Shown here one piece after another: positions 1 to 7,162 of a stretch of 16,934 nucleotides of DNA. The stretch comes from Bradymonadales bacterium. GTDB taxonomy: Bacteria > Myxococcota > Bradymonadia > REDH01. Location of the stretch: NCBI GenBank assembly GCA_947483645.1, contig CANKLS010000030.1, positions 1-16,934 on the forward strand, in the 5' to 3' direction. The translations under genes were made by a program, and so were the position numbers. Positions within the stretch are counted from its first letter, which is position 1. Each line of letters begins with the position of its first letter. The notes under the pieces were generated by a model. It saw nothing but the letters and a program-made list of their open reading frames with translations, had not been told where the DNA came from and did no database searches.

Positions 1-828
1 CCGTCGGAGAACCGCGTCACGCTCTGCATCTCGAGCCAGGTCGGTTGCGCGATGAACTGTCAGTTCTGCCTTACTGGCAAGATGGGCCTTCGCGGCCATC
101 TCAGCACCGCAGAGATTGTGGACCAGGTGGCCCAGACCCGCCGCATGTTCGAGGCGGAGGGTCACATCTCCAACATCGTCTTCATGGGCATGGGCGAACC
201 GCTCCATAACCCCGACAATGTCATCCCTGCGACGCAGATTCTCATCGACGGTGCGGGCCTCGGACTCAGCCACCGCAAGGTGACTGTCTCCACCTCCGGG
301 CTCGTTCCCGAGATAAAGCGGCTCGGGCAGCAGTCCGATGCCAAGCTGGCGGTGAGCCTCAACGCCACCACCGACGAGATGCGCGACTGGCTGATGCCCA
401 TCAACCGCAAGTATCCGCTGGCGGTGCTCATGGAGGCCCTGCGCGAGTTTCCGCTCCGCAACGGCGACCGCATCACGCTTGAGTATGTGATGCTGAAGGA
501 TGTGAACGACAGCCTCGACGATGCCCGTCGCATCGTGAAGCTGATTGAGAAGGTGCCCTGCAAGGTCAACCTCATCCCCTTCAATCCGCACGAAGGGACC
601 GAGTTCCAGACCTCGCCGCGCGAGCGGGTGGAGGCCTTCCGGACCTTCCTCGCCTCCAAGCATGTGCACACGACCATTCGCGAGACCCGCGGAGACGACC
701 GCATGGCCGCCTGCGGACAGCTCGGCCGTCCGGGCGAGAAGATGCCCAAGCGCATGGCCCCGCCCGCTGCGATGGCAGACGTGTTGGGGCTGACGGCGGC
801 GACGAGCGCGAGCCCGCGCGAGAACTAG
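1..828 (+). CDS. rlmN: Dual-specificity RNA (adenine-C2) methyltransferase RlmN, 5'-truncated by the window edge
   Basis: Radical-SAM enzyme that methylates C2 of A2503 in 23S rRNA and A37 of some tRNAs in the cytoplasm. The frame is open from base 1, so the N-terminal roughly 100 residues lie outside the window. Visible, counting from the first codon: Cys9 (TLC, equivalent to E. coli Cys118), then the iron-sulfur motif CAMNCQFC with Cys16, Cys20 and Cys23. These are followed by GMGEPLHN (SAM-binding GGE-like motif), and near the C-terminus RETRGDDRMAACGQLG, which holds the methyl-carrying Cys equivalent to E. coli Cys355. All catalytic cysteines are therefore present. After the GQLG motif a short Ala/Pro-rich tail ends in TAG. 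The next gene starts 109 nt downstream. The paralogue Cfr is possible in principle, but the chromosomal context and close match to RlmN motifs favour RlmN. Confidence 0.95.
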   Translation, partial: PSENRVTLCISSQVGCAMNCQFCLTGKMGLRGHLSTAEIVDQVAQTRRMFEAEGHISNIVFMGMGEPLHNPDNVIPATQILIDGAGLGLSHRKVTVSTSGLVPEIKRLGQQSDAKLAVSLNATTDEMRDWLMPINRKYPLAVLMEALREFPLRNGDRITLEYVMLKDVNDSLDDARRIVKLIEKVPCKVNLIPFNPHEGTEFQTSPRERVEAFRTFLASKHVHTTIRETRGDDRMAACGQLGRPGEKMPKRMAPPAAMADVLGLTAATSASPREN

Positions 829-937
829 GTCAACGGTCGCTCGAACGCGTGACGCTTCTGCTTGAACCGGAAGGCTCGCATGGGCTACCTGCTTCGCAGC
901 CATCCATGCTGTCTGCCTTTCGTCTTTTGGAGCGCTC

Positions 938-3328
938 ATGTCTCGCAATCTCGGCCGCATCTCGCGCCTGCTTCTCGCCTCTCTTGCCCTTTCATTCGCT
1001 GCCTGTGGCGACGACACGAAGACCTCTACGGAGACGGTTGGCGACACCTCCGCGGACACGGGCGGCTCGGGCGCCGACACCTCCGCGGACACGGGCGGTT
1101 CGGGCGCAGACACCTCCGCAGACACCGAAGGCTCTGCCGACCTCGGCCCCTGCCCAGGCACCATCTCCTGCGTCGATGAGCGCAGCGGTCGCGCCCGTCT
1201 CGCCATCTGCACCGACGCCGGCTACCAGCCTGGCACCACCTGCGAGCCCTCCACGGTTACGACCGGCGAGTTCTGCTGCATCGCCCCCTTCGCCTGCGCG
1301 ACCAACCAGGATTGCGAAGACAACCGCATCGCGGAGGAGGTCTGCCCCGACACCCGCTACCCCTGCATCTGCCTGCCCGACACAGGCAAGTGTGTGACGG
1401 GCGTCTGCGCCAGCGCCGCAGATTGCGGCGAGAGCGAAATCTGCGCCGAGGGCCGCTGCCAGACTCCGCCGGTCGCGACCGGACTCGTTGCCCGCATCGT
1501 GACGCCCGACTCGCTGGTGGCTGCGACCGAGAGCATCCAGCTCTGGGCCGTCGCCGTCGACCCGGCCAACCCGGAGATCACAAACCCCAATGCTGAGATC
1601 ATCTGGGACACCACCGCCGGCACCGGCACCGTCGACCTCGACGGCCTCTTCACCGCCGCCGAGACTGGCGGCTCGACCACCGTCCGCGCCCGCGTTGCCG
1701 ACAACGCTGCCGACAGCGGCGACACCGTCAACATCAAGACGCTCGCCGCATCGGCCTCGGGCGAGGGCATCCGCGTGACCCTCGTAGACGAGAGCAGCCG
1801 GTCGCCGCTTACCGGAGCGACCGTGGTCGTCATCAAGGACGGCCTGTCGACCACGGGCACGACCGATGCGCTCGGCTCCTACGCCACGGGTGTTGAGCCG
1901 CCTGCAGACATCCATGTCTTCCCCGCCGGTCACGCCTATGTCTCGCTCTTCGGCGTGCAGGGCTCGACGGCGATGGTCTCGACGCCGCCCAGCACCCGCG
2001 CCGAAATCCAAGAGATCCGCGACGGCTATGTCTGCCCCGACACCGGCATCGTCGACACCACCAACTGTGGCGGTGCGGGGCAGTCGCCCTGCCTCTGCTA
2101 CCAGCTCGACCAGGTCGATGTGGTCAAGGGCGTGCCGGCCTTTGGGCGGGTCGCCAACGATGGCGAACTCGGCGTCTCCATCAACGGCTTCGCGCTCGGC
2201 AACTCGCTGCTCGACCTCAACTTCGACCTCATCGTCGGCCCCTCCATCGACCGCGTCTTCCCGGAGGGTTCGCCCATCCCGCTTGAAGACGCGGCCTCGA
2301 TTCCCTCCGGCGTCACGCTCTACTTCAACGGCCGCCCGCTGGTAGACAGCTTCATCGCGACCGCGCCGCAGGGCACCCGCACCCTCTGGAGCGTCGGTGG
2401 TCTCATCTCGCTCTCGCGCAACCCCAGCCTGCTGCCCAGCATCATCCAGCAGGTCGGCGGTAGCGCCACCGACATCGGCTCCATCATCGCAGTCGTCCTC
2501 CCGCTCCTCCAAGACTTCTACAGCGGCGTGAAGACCGGCATCGACATGAACAGCGCCGGAACCTTCCCGGTCCGCGACCCTGGCGCCGCGCTCAACGTCC
2601 CCACGCAGCGCCGCATGGAGGTCACGCTCCCCTCGCTCGCCGGCATCTCCTCTGCCAACCCCGACACCGTTATCATCCTCGGCGGCGCGCTTGTCCCCGG
2701 CGAGGGCTTCGTCCCGCTGGGCATCACCGCCGGCGCCGATAAGACCCGCTCCGTCGATGTCCCCGATGGCAGCGTCGATGGCGACCCCTCCACGCCCGCG
2801 ACCCCAAACGACCCGCTTATCCTGACGCTCGCGCCCATCCACGGCGGCATCCTGACGCCGGGCACCAAGTATATGATCGCCAACGTCGCGCTCCTCCTCG
2901 GCAAGGTCGACGGCGGCCCCCGCGAACTCTCCTCCGGCCAGGTACACATCTTCGACGCCGACGCGCTGCCCACCCAGCTCGACCTCTCTGCGCGGCCCTT
3001 CTCCGGCGCCGTCAGCAACGCCACCTGGGATGCGGCCACCCGCACGCTCTCCTTCACCGCCGGCCGCGGCGCCTCAGACATCACCCGCGCCGTCTTCAAG
3101 AACAACCGGGACCAGCTCTGGATCGCCTATGGCGAGGGTGCGGGCAGCTACACCATGCCGCCGGCGCCTGACACCTTCGACGACCGGACGACCGGCACCG
3201 TGACCGTGGTCGGCGTCGACCTCCGCGACAGCGACGGCATCACCTTGCAGAGCCTCATCGGTGCTCGCGGCCCGGCCCTTACCGAGCTCTTCGAGCATGT
3301 CTCCTCCTTCAGCATCCTGGGCCTCTAG
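938..3328 (+). CDS. Modular Cys-rich lipoprotein with Asp/Thr repeat stalk (unknown function)
   Basis: Predicted exported lipoprotein of 796 aa. A basic start and hydrophobic stretch (residues 7-20) run into FAAC, a slightly atypical lipobox with lipidated Cys23. Gly at +2 does not signal inner-membrane retention under the E. coli rule. Residues 24-70 are an Asp/Thr/Gly/Ser stalk with an 11-residue repeat. Residues 72-174 are Cys-rich, including a CxxxxDCGxxxxCxxGxC pattern near 157-174. Residues about 183-267 resemble a bacterial Ig-like (invasin/BIG-type) domain, and about 278-348 a carboxypeptidase-regulatory-like beta fold (TGATVVV...TTDALGSYAT). A small Cys cluster lies at 366-387. The remaining ~400 residues I do not recognise. 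The start is fixed by GGAG at 929-932, 5 nt before ATG. pgi follows after 6 nt, suggesting co-transcription. Function unknown; a surface or periplasm-facing structural or ligand-binding role is inference. Confidence 0.85.
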   Translation: MSRNLGRISRLLLASLALSFAACGDDTKTSTETVGDTSADTGGSGADTSADTGGSGADTSADTEGSADLGPCPGTISCVDERSGRARLAICTDAGYQPGTTCEPSTVTTGEFCCIAPFACATNQDCEDNRIAEEVCPDTRYPCICLPDTGKCVTGVCASAADCGESEICAEGRCQTPPVATGLVARIVTPDSLVAATESIQLWAVAVDPANPEITNPNAEIIWDTTAGTGTVDLDGLFTAAETGGSTTVRARVADNAADSGDTVNIKTLAASASGEGIRVTLVDESSRSPLTGATVVVIKDGLSTTGTTDALGSYATGVEPPADIHVFPAGHAYVSLFGVQGSTAMVSTPPSTRAEIQEIRDGYVCPDTGIVDTTNCGGAGQSPCLCYQLDQVDVVKGVPAFGRVANDGELGVSINGFALGNSLLDLNFDLIVGPSIDRVFPEGSPIPLEDAASIPSGVTLYFNGRPLVDSFIATAPQGTRTLWSVGGLISLSRNPSLLPSIIQQVGGSATDIGSIIAVVLPLLQDFYSGVKTGIDMNSAGTFPVRDPGAALNVPTQRRMEVTLPSLAGISSANPDTVIILGGALVPGEGFVPLGITAGADKTRSVDVPDGSVDGDPSTPATPNDPLILTLAPIHGGILTPGTKYMIANVALLLGKVDGGPRELSSGQVHIFDADALPTQLDLSARPFSGAVSNATWDAATRTLSFTAGRGASDITRAVFKNNRDQLWIAYGEGAGSYTMPPAPDTFDDRTTGTVTVVGVDLRDSDGITLQSLIGARGPALTELFEHVSSFSILGL
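1043..1141 (+). repeat. 33-bp in-frame tandem repeat, about 3 copies
   Basis: Two near-identical 33-bp units (1043-1075 and 1076-1108) and a diverged third (1109-1141) encode DTSADTGGSGA, DTSADTGGSGA and DTSADTEGSAD. Units 1 and 2 differ only at synonymous third positions; unit 3 diverges after its first six codons. The repeat lies immediately after the lipidated Cys and builds the flexible acidic stalk of the 796-aa lipoprotein. Its length is a multiple of three, so copy-number change would lengthen or shorten the stalk without a frameshift. Confidence 0.9.
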
Positions 3329-3334
3329 TCCGTC

Positions 3335-4687
3335 ATGCTGAACTTCGACTTCACCGACCTGCTTGCCCCGCGCGGACCGATTTCGGCAGAGCGGTTTGAG
3401 GCGCTGGGCACCCGCGCAGCCGCCGCTCAGCTCCAGTTCGCCGCCTTCGCAGGCGAGCAGGGCGTTCGCTTCACCCACCTGCCGCTGCTGGATGTCTCCG
3501 ACATCGAGGCCGTTGCGGAGGGGGTGCGCGCCAACTTCGACCACCTCGTGGTCATCGGCATCGGCGGCTCGTCGCTCGGCGGAAGGGCCCTCTACCAGGC
3601 GCTCTCCACACCCCGCGGCCGCAAGACGGAGCGCGGCGGCTGCAAGCTCTGGTTCCTCGAGAATGTGGATGGCAGCGACATCGAGGACCTCCTCGACCTG
3701 CTCCCGCTCGACCGCACAGCCTTCAATGTCATCACCAAGAGCGGCACCACCATCGAGACGATGGGCTCCTTCTTCGTGGTGCGCGAGCGGCTCCTCGCAG
3801 CCTTCGGCGAAGAGGGCTACCGGGCCCGCATGGTCGCAACGACAGACCCCGCCGCCGGTGAACTCCGCAAACTGGTCGACCGCGAAGGGCTGACCTCGCT
3901 GCCCGTCCCACCGGGCGTTGGCGGCCGCTTCTCGGTCCTCACCGCCGTTGGCCTGCTCCCACTCGCTGCCGCAGGCGTCGACATCCGCGCGCTGCTCCGC
4001 GGTGCAGCGGACGCCCGTGCCAACGCGCTCGCAGCATCCGACAATGTCGCGCTCGACTTCGCCCGCGCCCACGTCGCGCTGGTTGAGGCCGGCGTGACCG
4101 ACCTCGTCTTCATGCCCTACGCCCAGGTACTCTCGGACACCTCGCTCTGGTTCGTCCAGCTCTGGGCAGAGAGCCTCGGCAAGCAGCGCCCCGATGGAAC
4201 CCGCGTGGGTCCGACGCCCATCGCAGCGGTTGGCGCCGTCGACCAGCACAGCCAACTCCAGCTCTTCATGGAGGGGCCTGCCAACAAGACCGTCTGCTTC
4301 GTCGATGCCGGTCCCAACAGCAGCCTCCGCGTCCCTGCCTTCGGCGACGCCTGCCCGCCGCTCGCCCACCTCGCCGGCCGCACCTTCGATGAACTCCGAC
4401 AGGCCGAGCTCCGCGGCGTGCGCGCAGGTCTCATCGAGGCCGGTCGCGGCGTCTCGACCATCACGATTCCGGCTGTCACAGCTGAGACGATGGGGGCCCT
4501 TATCTTCCTCCTCGAGTCCGCCACCGCGATGGCCGGCTGGATGCTCGGCGTAGAGCCCTTCGACCAGCCAGGTGTTGAGGCAGGGAAGCGCTTCGCGCAC
4601 GGGCTCCTAGGCCAGGCCTCCTATGCGCAGTGGGCCGAGCGGGCGCAGGCCTTCGAGTCCGGCGACCGCAAGACCTCAGGGTTCTAA
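3335..4687 (+). CDS. pgi: Glucose-6-phosphate isomerase
   Basis: Interconverts glucose 6-phosphate and fructose 6-phosphate in glycolysis and gluconeogenesis, in the cytoplasm. At 450 aa it is the short bacterial form (Bacillus-type length), not the ~550-aa E. coli type. Seen: phosphosugar-binding SIS motifs GIGGSSLGG (75-83) and KSGTTIET (135-142), GGRFSVLTAVGLLPL (196-210), the QLWAESLGKQ motif with catalytic Glu279, the VDQHSQLQLF motif with His305, and FDQPGVEAGK with Lys418 near the C-terminus. The active-site set is complete. The ATG lies 6 nt after the stop of the lipoprotein gene and has no clear Shine-Dalgarno sequence, so translational coupling to the upstream gene is plausible. A possible hairpin starts at the stop codon. 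Confidence 0.96.
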   Translation: MLNFDFTDLLAPRGPISAERFEALGTRAAAAQLQFAAFAGEQGVRFTHLPLLDVSDIEAVAEGVRANFDHLVVIGIGGSSLGGRALYQALSTPRGRKTERGGCKLWFLENVDGSDIEDLLDLLPLDRTAFNVITKSGTTIETMGSFFVVRERLLAAFGEEGYRARMVATTDPAAGELRKLVDREGLTSLPVPPGVGGRFSVLTAVGLLPLAAAGVDIRALLRGAADARANALAASDNVALDFARAHVALVEAGVTDLVFMPYAQVLSDTSLWFVQLWAESLGKQRPDGTRVGPTPIAAVGAVDQHSQLQLFMEGPANKTVCFVDAGPNSSLRVPAFGDACPPLAHLAGRTFDELRQAELRGVRAGLIEAGRGVSTITIPAVTAETMGALIFLLESATAMAGWMLGVEPFDQPGVEAGKRFAHGLLGQASYAQWAERAQAFESGDRKTSGF

Positions 4688-4708
4688 GCCGCACCCCGCT
4701 TTGCGGCT
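4687..4708 (+). terminator. Hairpin at the 3' end of pgi (possible terminator)
   Basis: AGCCGCA (4687-4693) and TGCGGCT (4702-4708) form a perfect 7-bp inverted repeat around an 8-nt loop, beginning at the last base of the pgi stop codon. No T-run follows, so it is not a classical intrinsic terminator. It may act as a transcript-end or attenuation hairpin between pgi and the cyclase gene, or be incidental in GC-rich DNA. Confidence 0.35.
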
Positions 4709-4761
4709 GAAGCCTGCCGGACTCGGCCCGTCGCATCCATTCGTTCAACATCCGAGGCATC

Positions 4762-5706
4762 GTGAGCACAAAGAGCACAGGAACGGAGACAACTCCGGTA
4801 CTCTTTACTGGCCGGCACCAGCGCCTCGCCTCCGACAGCGGCTCCTTCGTCGTCATCGCGGGGAGCGAACTGGGGCGGCGCTATCCATTGCCCGCCGCCG
4901 AAGCCCGCATCGGCCGCGCCTCCATCAACGAGATTGTCGTCGATGACCGCTCCATCTCGCGTACCCACGCCCGCGTCTTTCCCACGCCGGAAGGCTTTGT
5001 CATTGAGGACCTCGCCAGCACCAATGGCCTCCTCATCAACGAGATTGCGACAACGCGGAAGGTCCTCTGCGACGGCGACATCGTCAAACTCGGGCGCACA
5101 GTCCTCAAGTACCTGACCAACACCAACCTCGAGGTGGACTACCACACCGAGGTCTACAAACTCTCGACCACCGATGCGCTCTCGGGCTGCTACAACAAGC
5201 GCTACCTTCTCAACCAGCTCGAGCGCGACCTGTCACGGGCGGTCCGCTACAAGCGCAGCCTCTCGGTCATCCTCTTCGACATCGACCACTTCAAATTCCT
5301 CAACGACACCCTCGGCCACATCGCCGGCGACGCAGCCCTGGTGACCGTCGCGCAGCGGGTCCGAGATGTCATCCGCCGTGCAGACACGCTCGCCCGCTAC
5401 GGTGGTGAGGAGTTCGTGGTCGTCGCGCCCGAGGTCGACGGCCCGCAGGCCATCCTCATCGGAGAGAAGCTCCGGCTCGCCGTCGCCGAGCGGCCCATCC
5501 TCATTTCCGACGAGCCAACGCTGCTCACGGTCTCTGTCGGCGTTGCAGACATGGAGAGCTACGCCGACGCCATGCGCCAGCGTGGAGACGACCCCCGCAC
5601 CGCACTGCCAGACCCCCACCTGCTCCTGCGCCTCGCAGACGAGCGAATGTATGAGGCAAAGCAGGCCGGCCGTAACTGCGTCCGCTACGAGCCCGCGAAC
5701 CGCTGA
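4762..5706 (+). CDS. FHA-GGDEF diguanylate cyclase
   Basis: Predicted cytosolic enzyme making cyclic di-GMP from two GTP, with an N-terminal FHA domain that should bind phosphothreonine on a partner. FHA spans about residues 29-120 with the binding-site signatures IGR (50-52), SISRTHA (64-70) and STNG (86-89). The GGDEF domain spans about 131-310: metal-binding Asp173 in FDID, Asn181 and Asp190 (guanine contacts), active site GGEEF at 214-218, and an inhibitory I-site RRAD (205-208) exactly five residues upstream. Catalysis and product inhibition therefore both look intact. There is no signal peptide or membrane segment. The start is GTG at 4762 with a weak GAGG 4 nt upstream; no better in-frame start is obvious. 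The domain order matches Bdellovibrio DgcB (Bd0742), a cyclase needed for prey invasion; equivalence is inference. It lies 74 nt after pgi and converges with pyk. Confidence 0.93.
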   Translation: MSTKSTGTETTPVLFTGRHQRLASDSGSFVVIAGSELGRRYPLPAAEARIGRASINEIVVDDRSISRTHARVFPTPEGFVIEDLASTNGLLINEIATTRKVLCDGDIVKLGRTVLKYLTNTNLEVDYHTEVYKLSTTDALSGCYNKRYLLNQLERDLSRAVRYKRSLSVILFDIDHFKFLNDTLGHIAGDAALVTVAQRVRDVIRRADTLARYGGEEFVVVAPEVDGPQAILIGEKLRLAVAERPILISDEPTLLTVSVGVADMESYADAMRQRGDDPRTALPDPHLLLRLADERMYEAKQAGRNCVRYEPANR

Positions 5707-5713
5707 GCAGCGG
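5700..5713. repeat. Short palindrome between convergent genes
   Basis: CCGCTGAGCAGCGG can fold as a 5-bp stem with a 4-nt loop on either strand. It covers the stop codon of the cyclase gene and ends next to the stop codon of pyk, filling the 7-nt gap between them. The stem is short and no T-run flanks it, so a bidirectional terminator role is only a possibility. Confidence 0.25.
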
Positions 5714-7150
5714 CTAGGGAATCGTGTGGAACTTGATCATGTTGGTCGGGGTTCCGCGGCCGACCGGAACGCCGAGCACGATGATGACGTGACGGCCATG
5801 TTCGCAGAGCTGCTCGGCGAGCATAGTCTTCTCCACCTGTGCGATGAGCGCATCGGTCTCGGTGCGGAGCTCACAGAGCACGGGGTGGGTGCCCCAGCAG
5901 AGTGCCGCCCGGTTGTAGGTGCTACGCGATGGCGTGAAGGAGACAATCAGCTTGGAGGGGCGGAAGGTCTTGATGAGCCGCGGCGTGCGCCCCGAGGTGC
6001 TGAAGCAGCAGATGGCATTCACGTTCAGCTCCTCTGCAGCAATCGCTGCCGCCTTCGCGATGGCATGCGAGAAGGGCCGGATTTCGGTCGTGCTGAGCTG
6101 CTGCGGGCCATGCTTGAGGAAGGGGCTGGCCTCCGCCTCGCGGACGATGCGGTCCATGAAGGCGACCGCTTCAATGGGATACTTGCCCGAGGCGGTCTCG
6201 CCGCTGAGCATGACCGCGTCGGTGCCGTCGAAGACCGCGTTGGCAACGTCGGAGGCTTCGGCGCGGGTAGGGCGCGGGTTGAAGGTCATCGAGTCGAGCA
6301 TCTGCGTGGCGGTGATGCTGATCTTGCCCAGCGACATCGCCAGCGCGATCGCCTGCTTCTGGATGATGGGCACCTGCTCCGGCGGCATCTCCACACCGAG
6401 GTCGCCTCGGGCAACCATGATGCCGTCGGAGGCCATCACAATCTCACGCAGATTGGAGACCGCCTGCGGCTTCTCAATCTTGGCGATGATCTCGGGCGAC
6501 GACTCTCCACGGGGCAGCAGGCTGCGGAGCTGGTGAATGTCGAGCGCGCTCCGGACGAAGGAGAGGGCGATGTAGTCTACGCCGGCCTTGATGCCCCAGT
6601 CGAGGTCTTCGCGGTCCTTCGGCGTCAGCGACGGAATCGAGACCGGCGTGTTCGGCAGGTTGATGCCCTTGCGGTCCTTGAGCGTACCGCCGACCACCAC
6701 GATGGTGTCGACCCAGCCCTCGCCGGTCGCGGTTACCGCGAGGTGGAGCAGGCCGTCATCCAGGAGGATGCTGTCGCCGGGGTGCACGTCCTGCCAGATG
6801 AGGTCGTAAGACACGCTCGCCATTGTCTCGTTGCCGAGCATGGTCTCGGTCACGAGACGAAAGGGGGCGCCGGGGACCAGCGGAACGCCGCCGTTTTCGA
6901 ACTTGCCGACACGAATCTTGGGCCCCTGAAGGTCCTGCAGCACTGCGATGGGCTGGCGCATCCGAGCAGAGACTGCGCGAATCATCTCCAGCATGCGGCC
7001 ATGGTCTTCGTGGCTGCCATGGCTGAAGTTGAGCCGCGCCACATTCATCCCTGCCTCAATCAGCGCCTCAATGCGCTCCTCGGTCTGCGTGGACGGACCC
7101 ATCGTGCAGACAATCTTGGCGCGGCGGCCTACGGCAATCGAAGTCTTCAT
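5714..7150 (-). CDS. pyk: Pyruvate kinase
   Basis: Catalyses the last step of glycolysis, phosphoenolpyruvate + ADP to pyruvate + ATP, in the cytoplasm. At 478 aa it has the usual bacterial length. Seen: NVARLNFSHG (36-45) with substrate Arg39, LQDLQGPKIRVG (71-82), and the family signature IIAKIEKPQA (221-230) with catalytic Lys224 and metal ligand Glu226. Also seen are VARGDLGVEMP with Asp250, ATQMLDSM (281-288), the RAEASDVANAVFDGTDA block, and MLSGETASGKYP (314-325). An intact C-terminal domain follows, ending in FHTIP. The ATG start has a strong Shine-Dalgarno AAGGA about 5 nt upstream, sitting in the 12-nt gap after the Cys-rich lipoprotein gene, so the two are very likely co-transcribed. 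The gene ends 7 nt from the convergent cyclase gene. Confidence 0.97.
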   Translation of the reverse strand: MKTSIAVGRRAKIVCTMGPSTQTEERIEALIEAGMNVARLNFSHGSHEDHGRMLEMIRAVSARMRQPIAVLQDLQGPKIRVGKFENGGVPLVPGAPFRLVTETMLGNETMASVSYDLIWQDVHPGDSILLDDGLLHLAVTATGEGWVDTIVVVGGTLKDRKGINLPNTPVSIPSLTPKDREDLDWGIKAGVDYIALSFVRSALDIHQLRSLLPRGESSPEIIAKIEKPQAVSNLREIVMASDGIMVARGDLGVEMPPEQVPIIQKQAIALAMSLGKISITATQMLDSMTFNPRPTRAEASDVANAVFDGTDAVMLSGETASGKYPIEAVAFMDRIVREAEASPFLKHGPQQLSTTEIRPFSHAIAKAAAIAAEELNVNAICCFSTSGRTPRLIKTFRPSKLIVSFTPSRSTYNRAALCWGTHPVLCELRTETDALIAQVEKTMLAEQLCEHGRHVIIVLGVPVGRGTPTNMIKFHTIP

Positions 7151-7153
7151 TCG

Positions 7154-7160
7154 TTTCCTT
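7154..7160 (-). promoter_or_regulatory. Shine-Dalgarno of pyk
   Basis: On the minus strand AAGGAAA lies just before the pyk ATG, with the AAGGA core 5 nt away. It fits inside the 12-nt gap after the upstream stop codon, so pyk has its own ribosome site although it is probably on a shared transcript. This is the clearest such site in the window. Confidence 0.7.
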
Positions 7161-7162
7161 GT

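Noticed and set aside
862..890. Promoter-like TTGAAC (862-867) 17 nt before CTACCT, upstream of the large lipoprotein gene
   Set aside because: The -10 matches only about three of six consensus bases and the sigma-factor consensus of this organism is unknown, so I do not list it.
849..1397. A plus-strand open frame starting before the large lipoprotein
   Set aside because: Its product is Pro/Ala/Arg/Ser low complexity in a shifted frame of the real gene and has no plausible ribosome site.
992..2947. A 651-codon minus-strand open frame opposite the large lipoprotein
   Set aside because: Low-complexity Asp/Gly/Ala/Arg composition mirrors the codon bias of the sense gene, which has a lipobox, Shine-Dalgarno and recognisable domains.
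3074..4600. A 508-codon minus-strand open frame opposite pgi
   Set aside because: Shadow of pgi, whose catalytic motifs are complete; the antisense protein is rich in Glu/Gly/Ala with no motif.
3335..7150. pgi, the cyclase and pyk as one dedicated metabolic signalling operon
   Set aside because: pyk is on the opposite strand and converges on the cyclase gene, so the three cannot share one transcript; only adjacency is supported.
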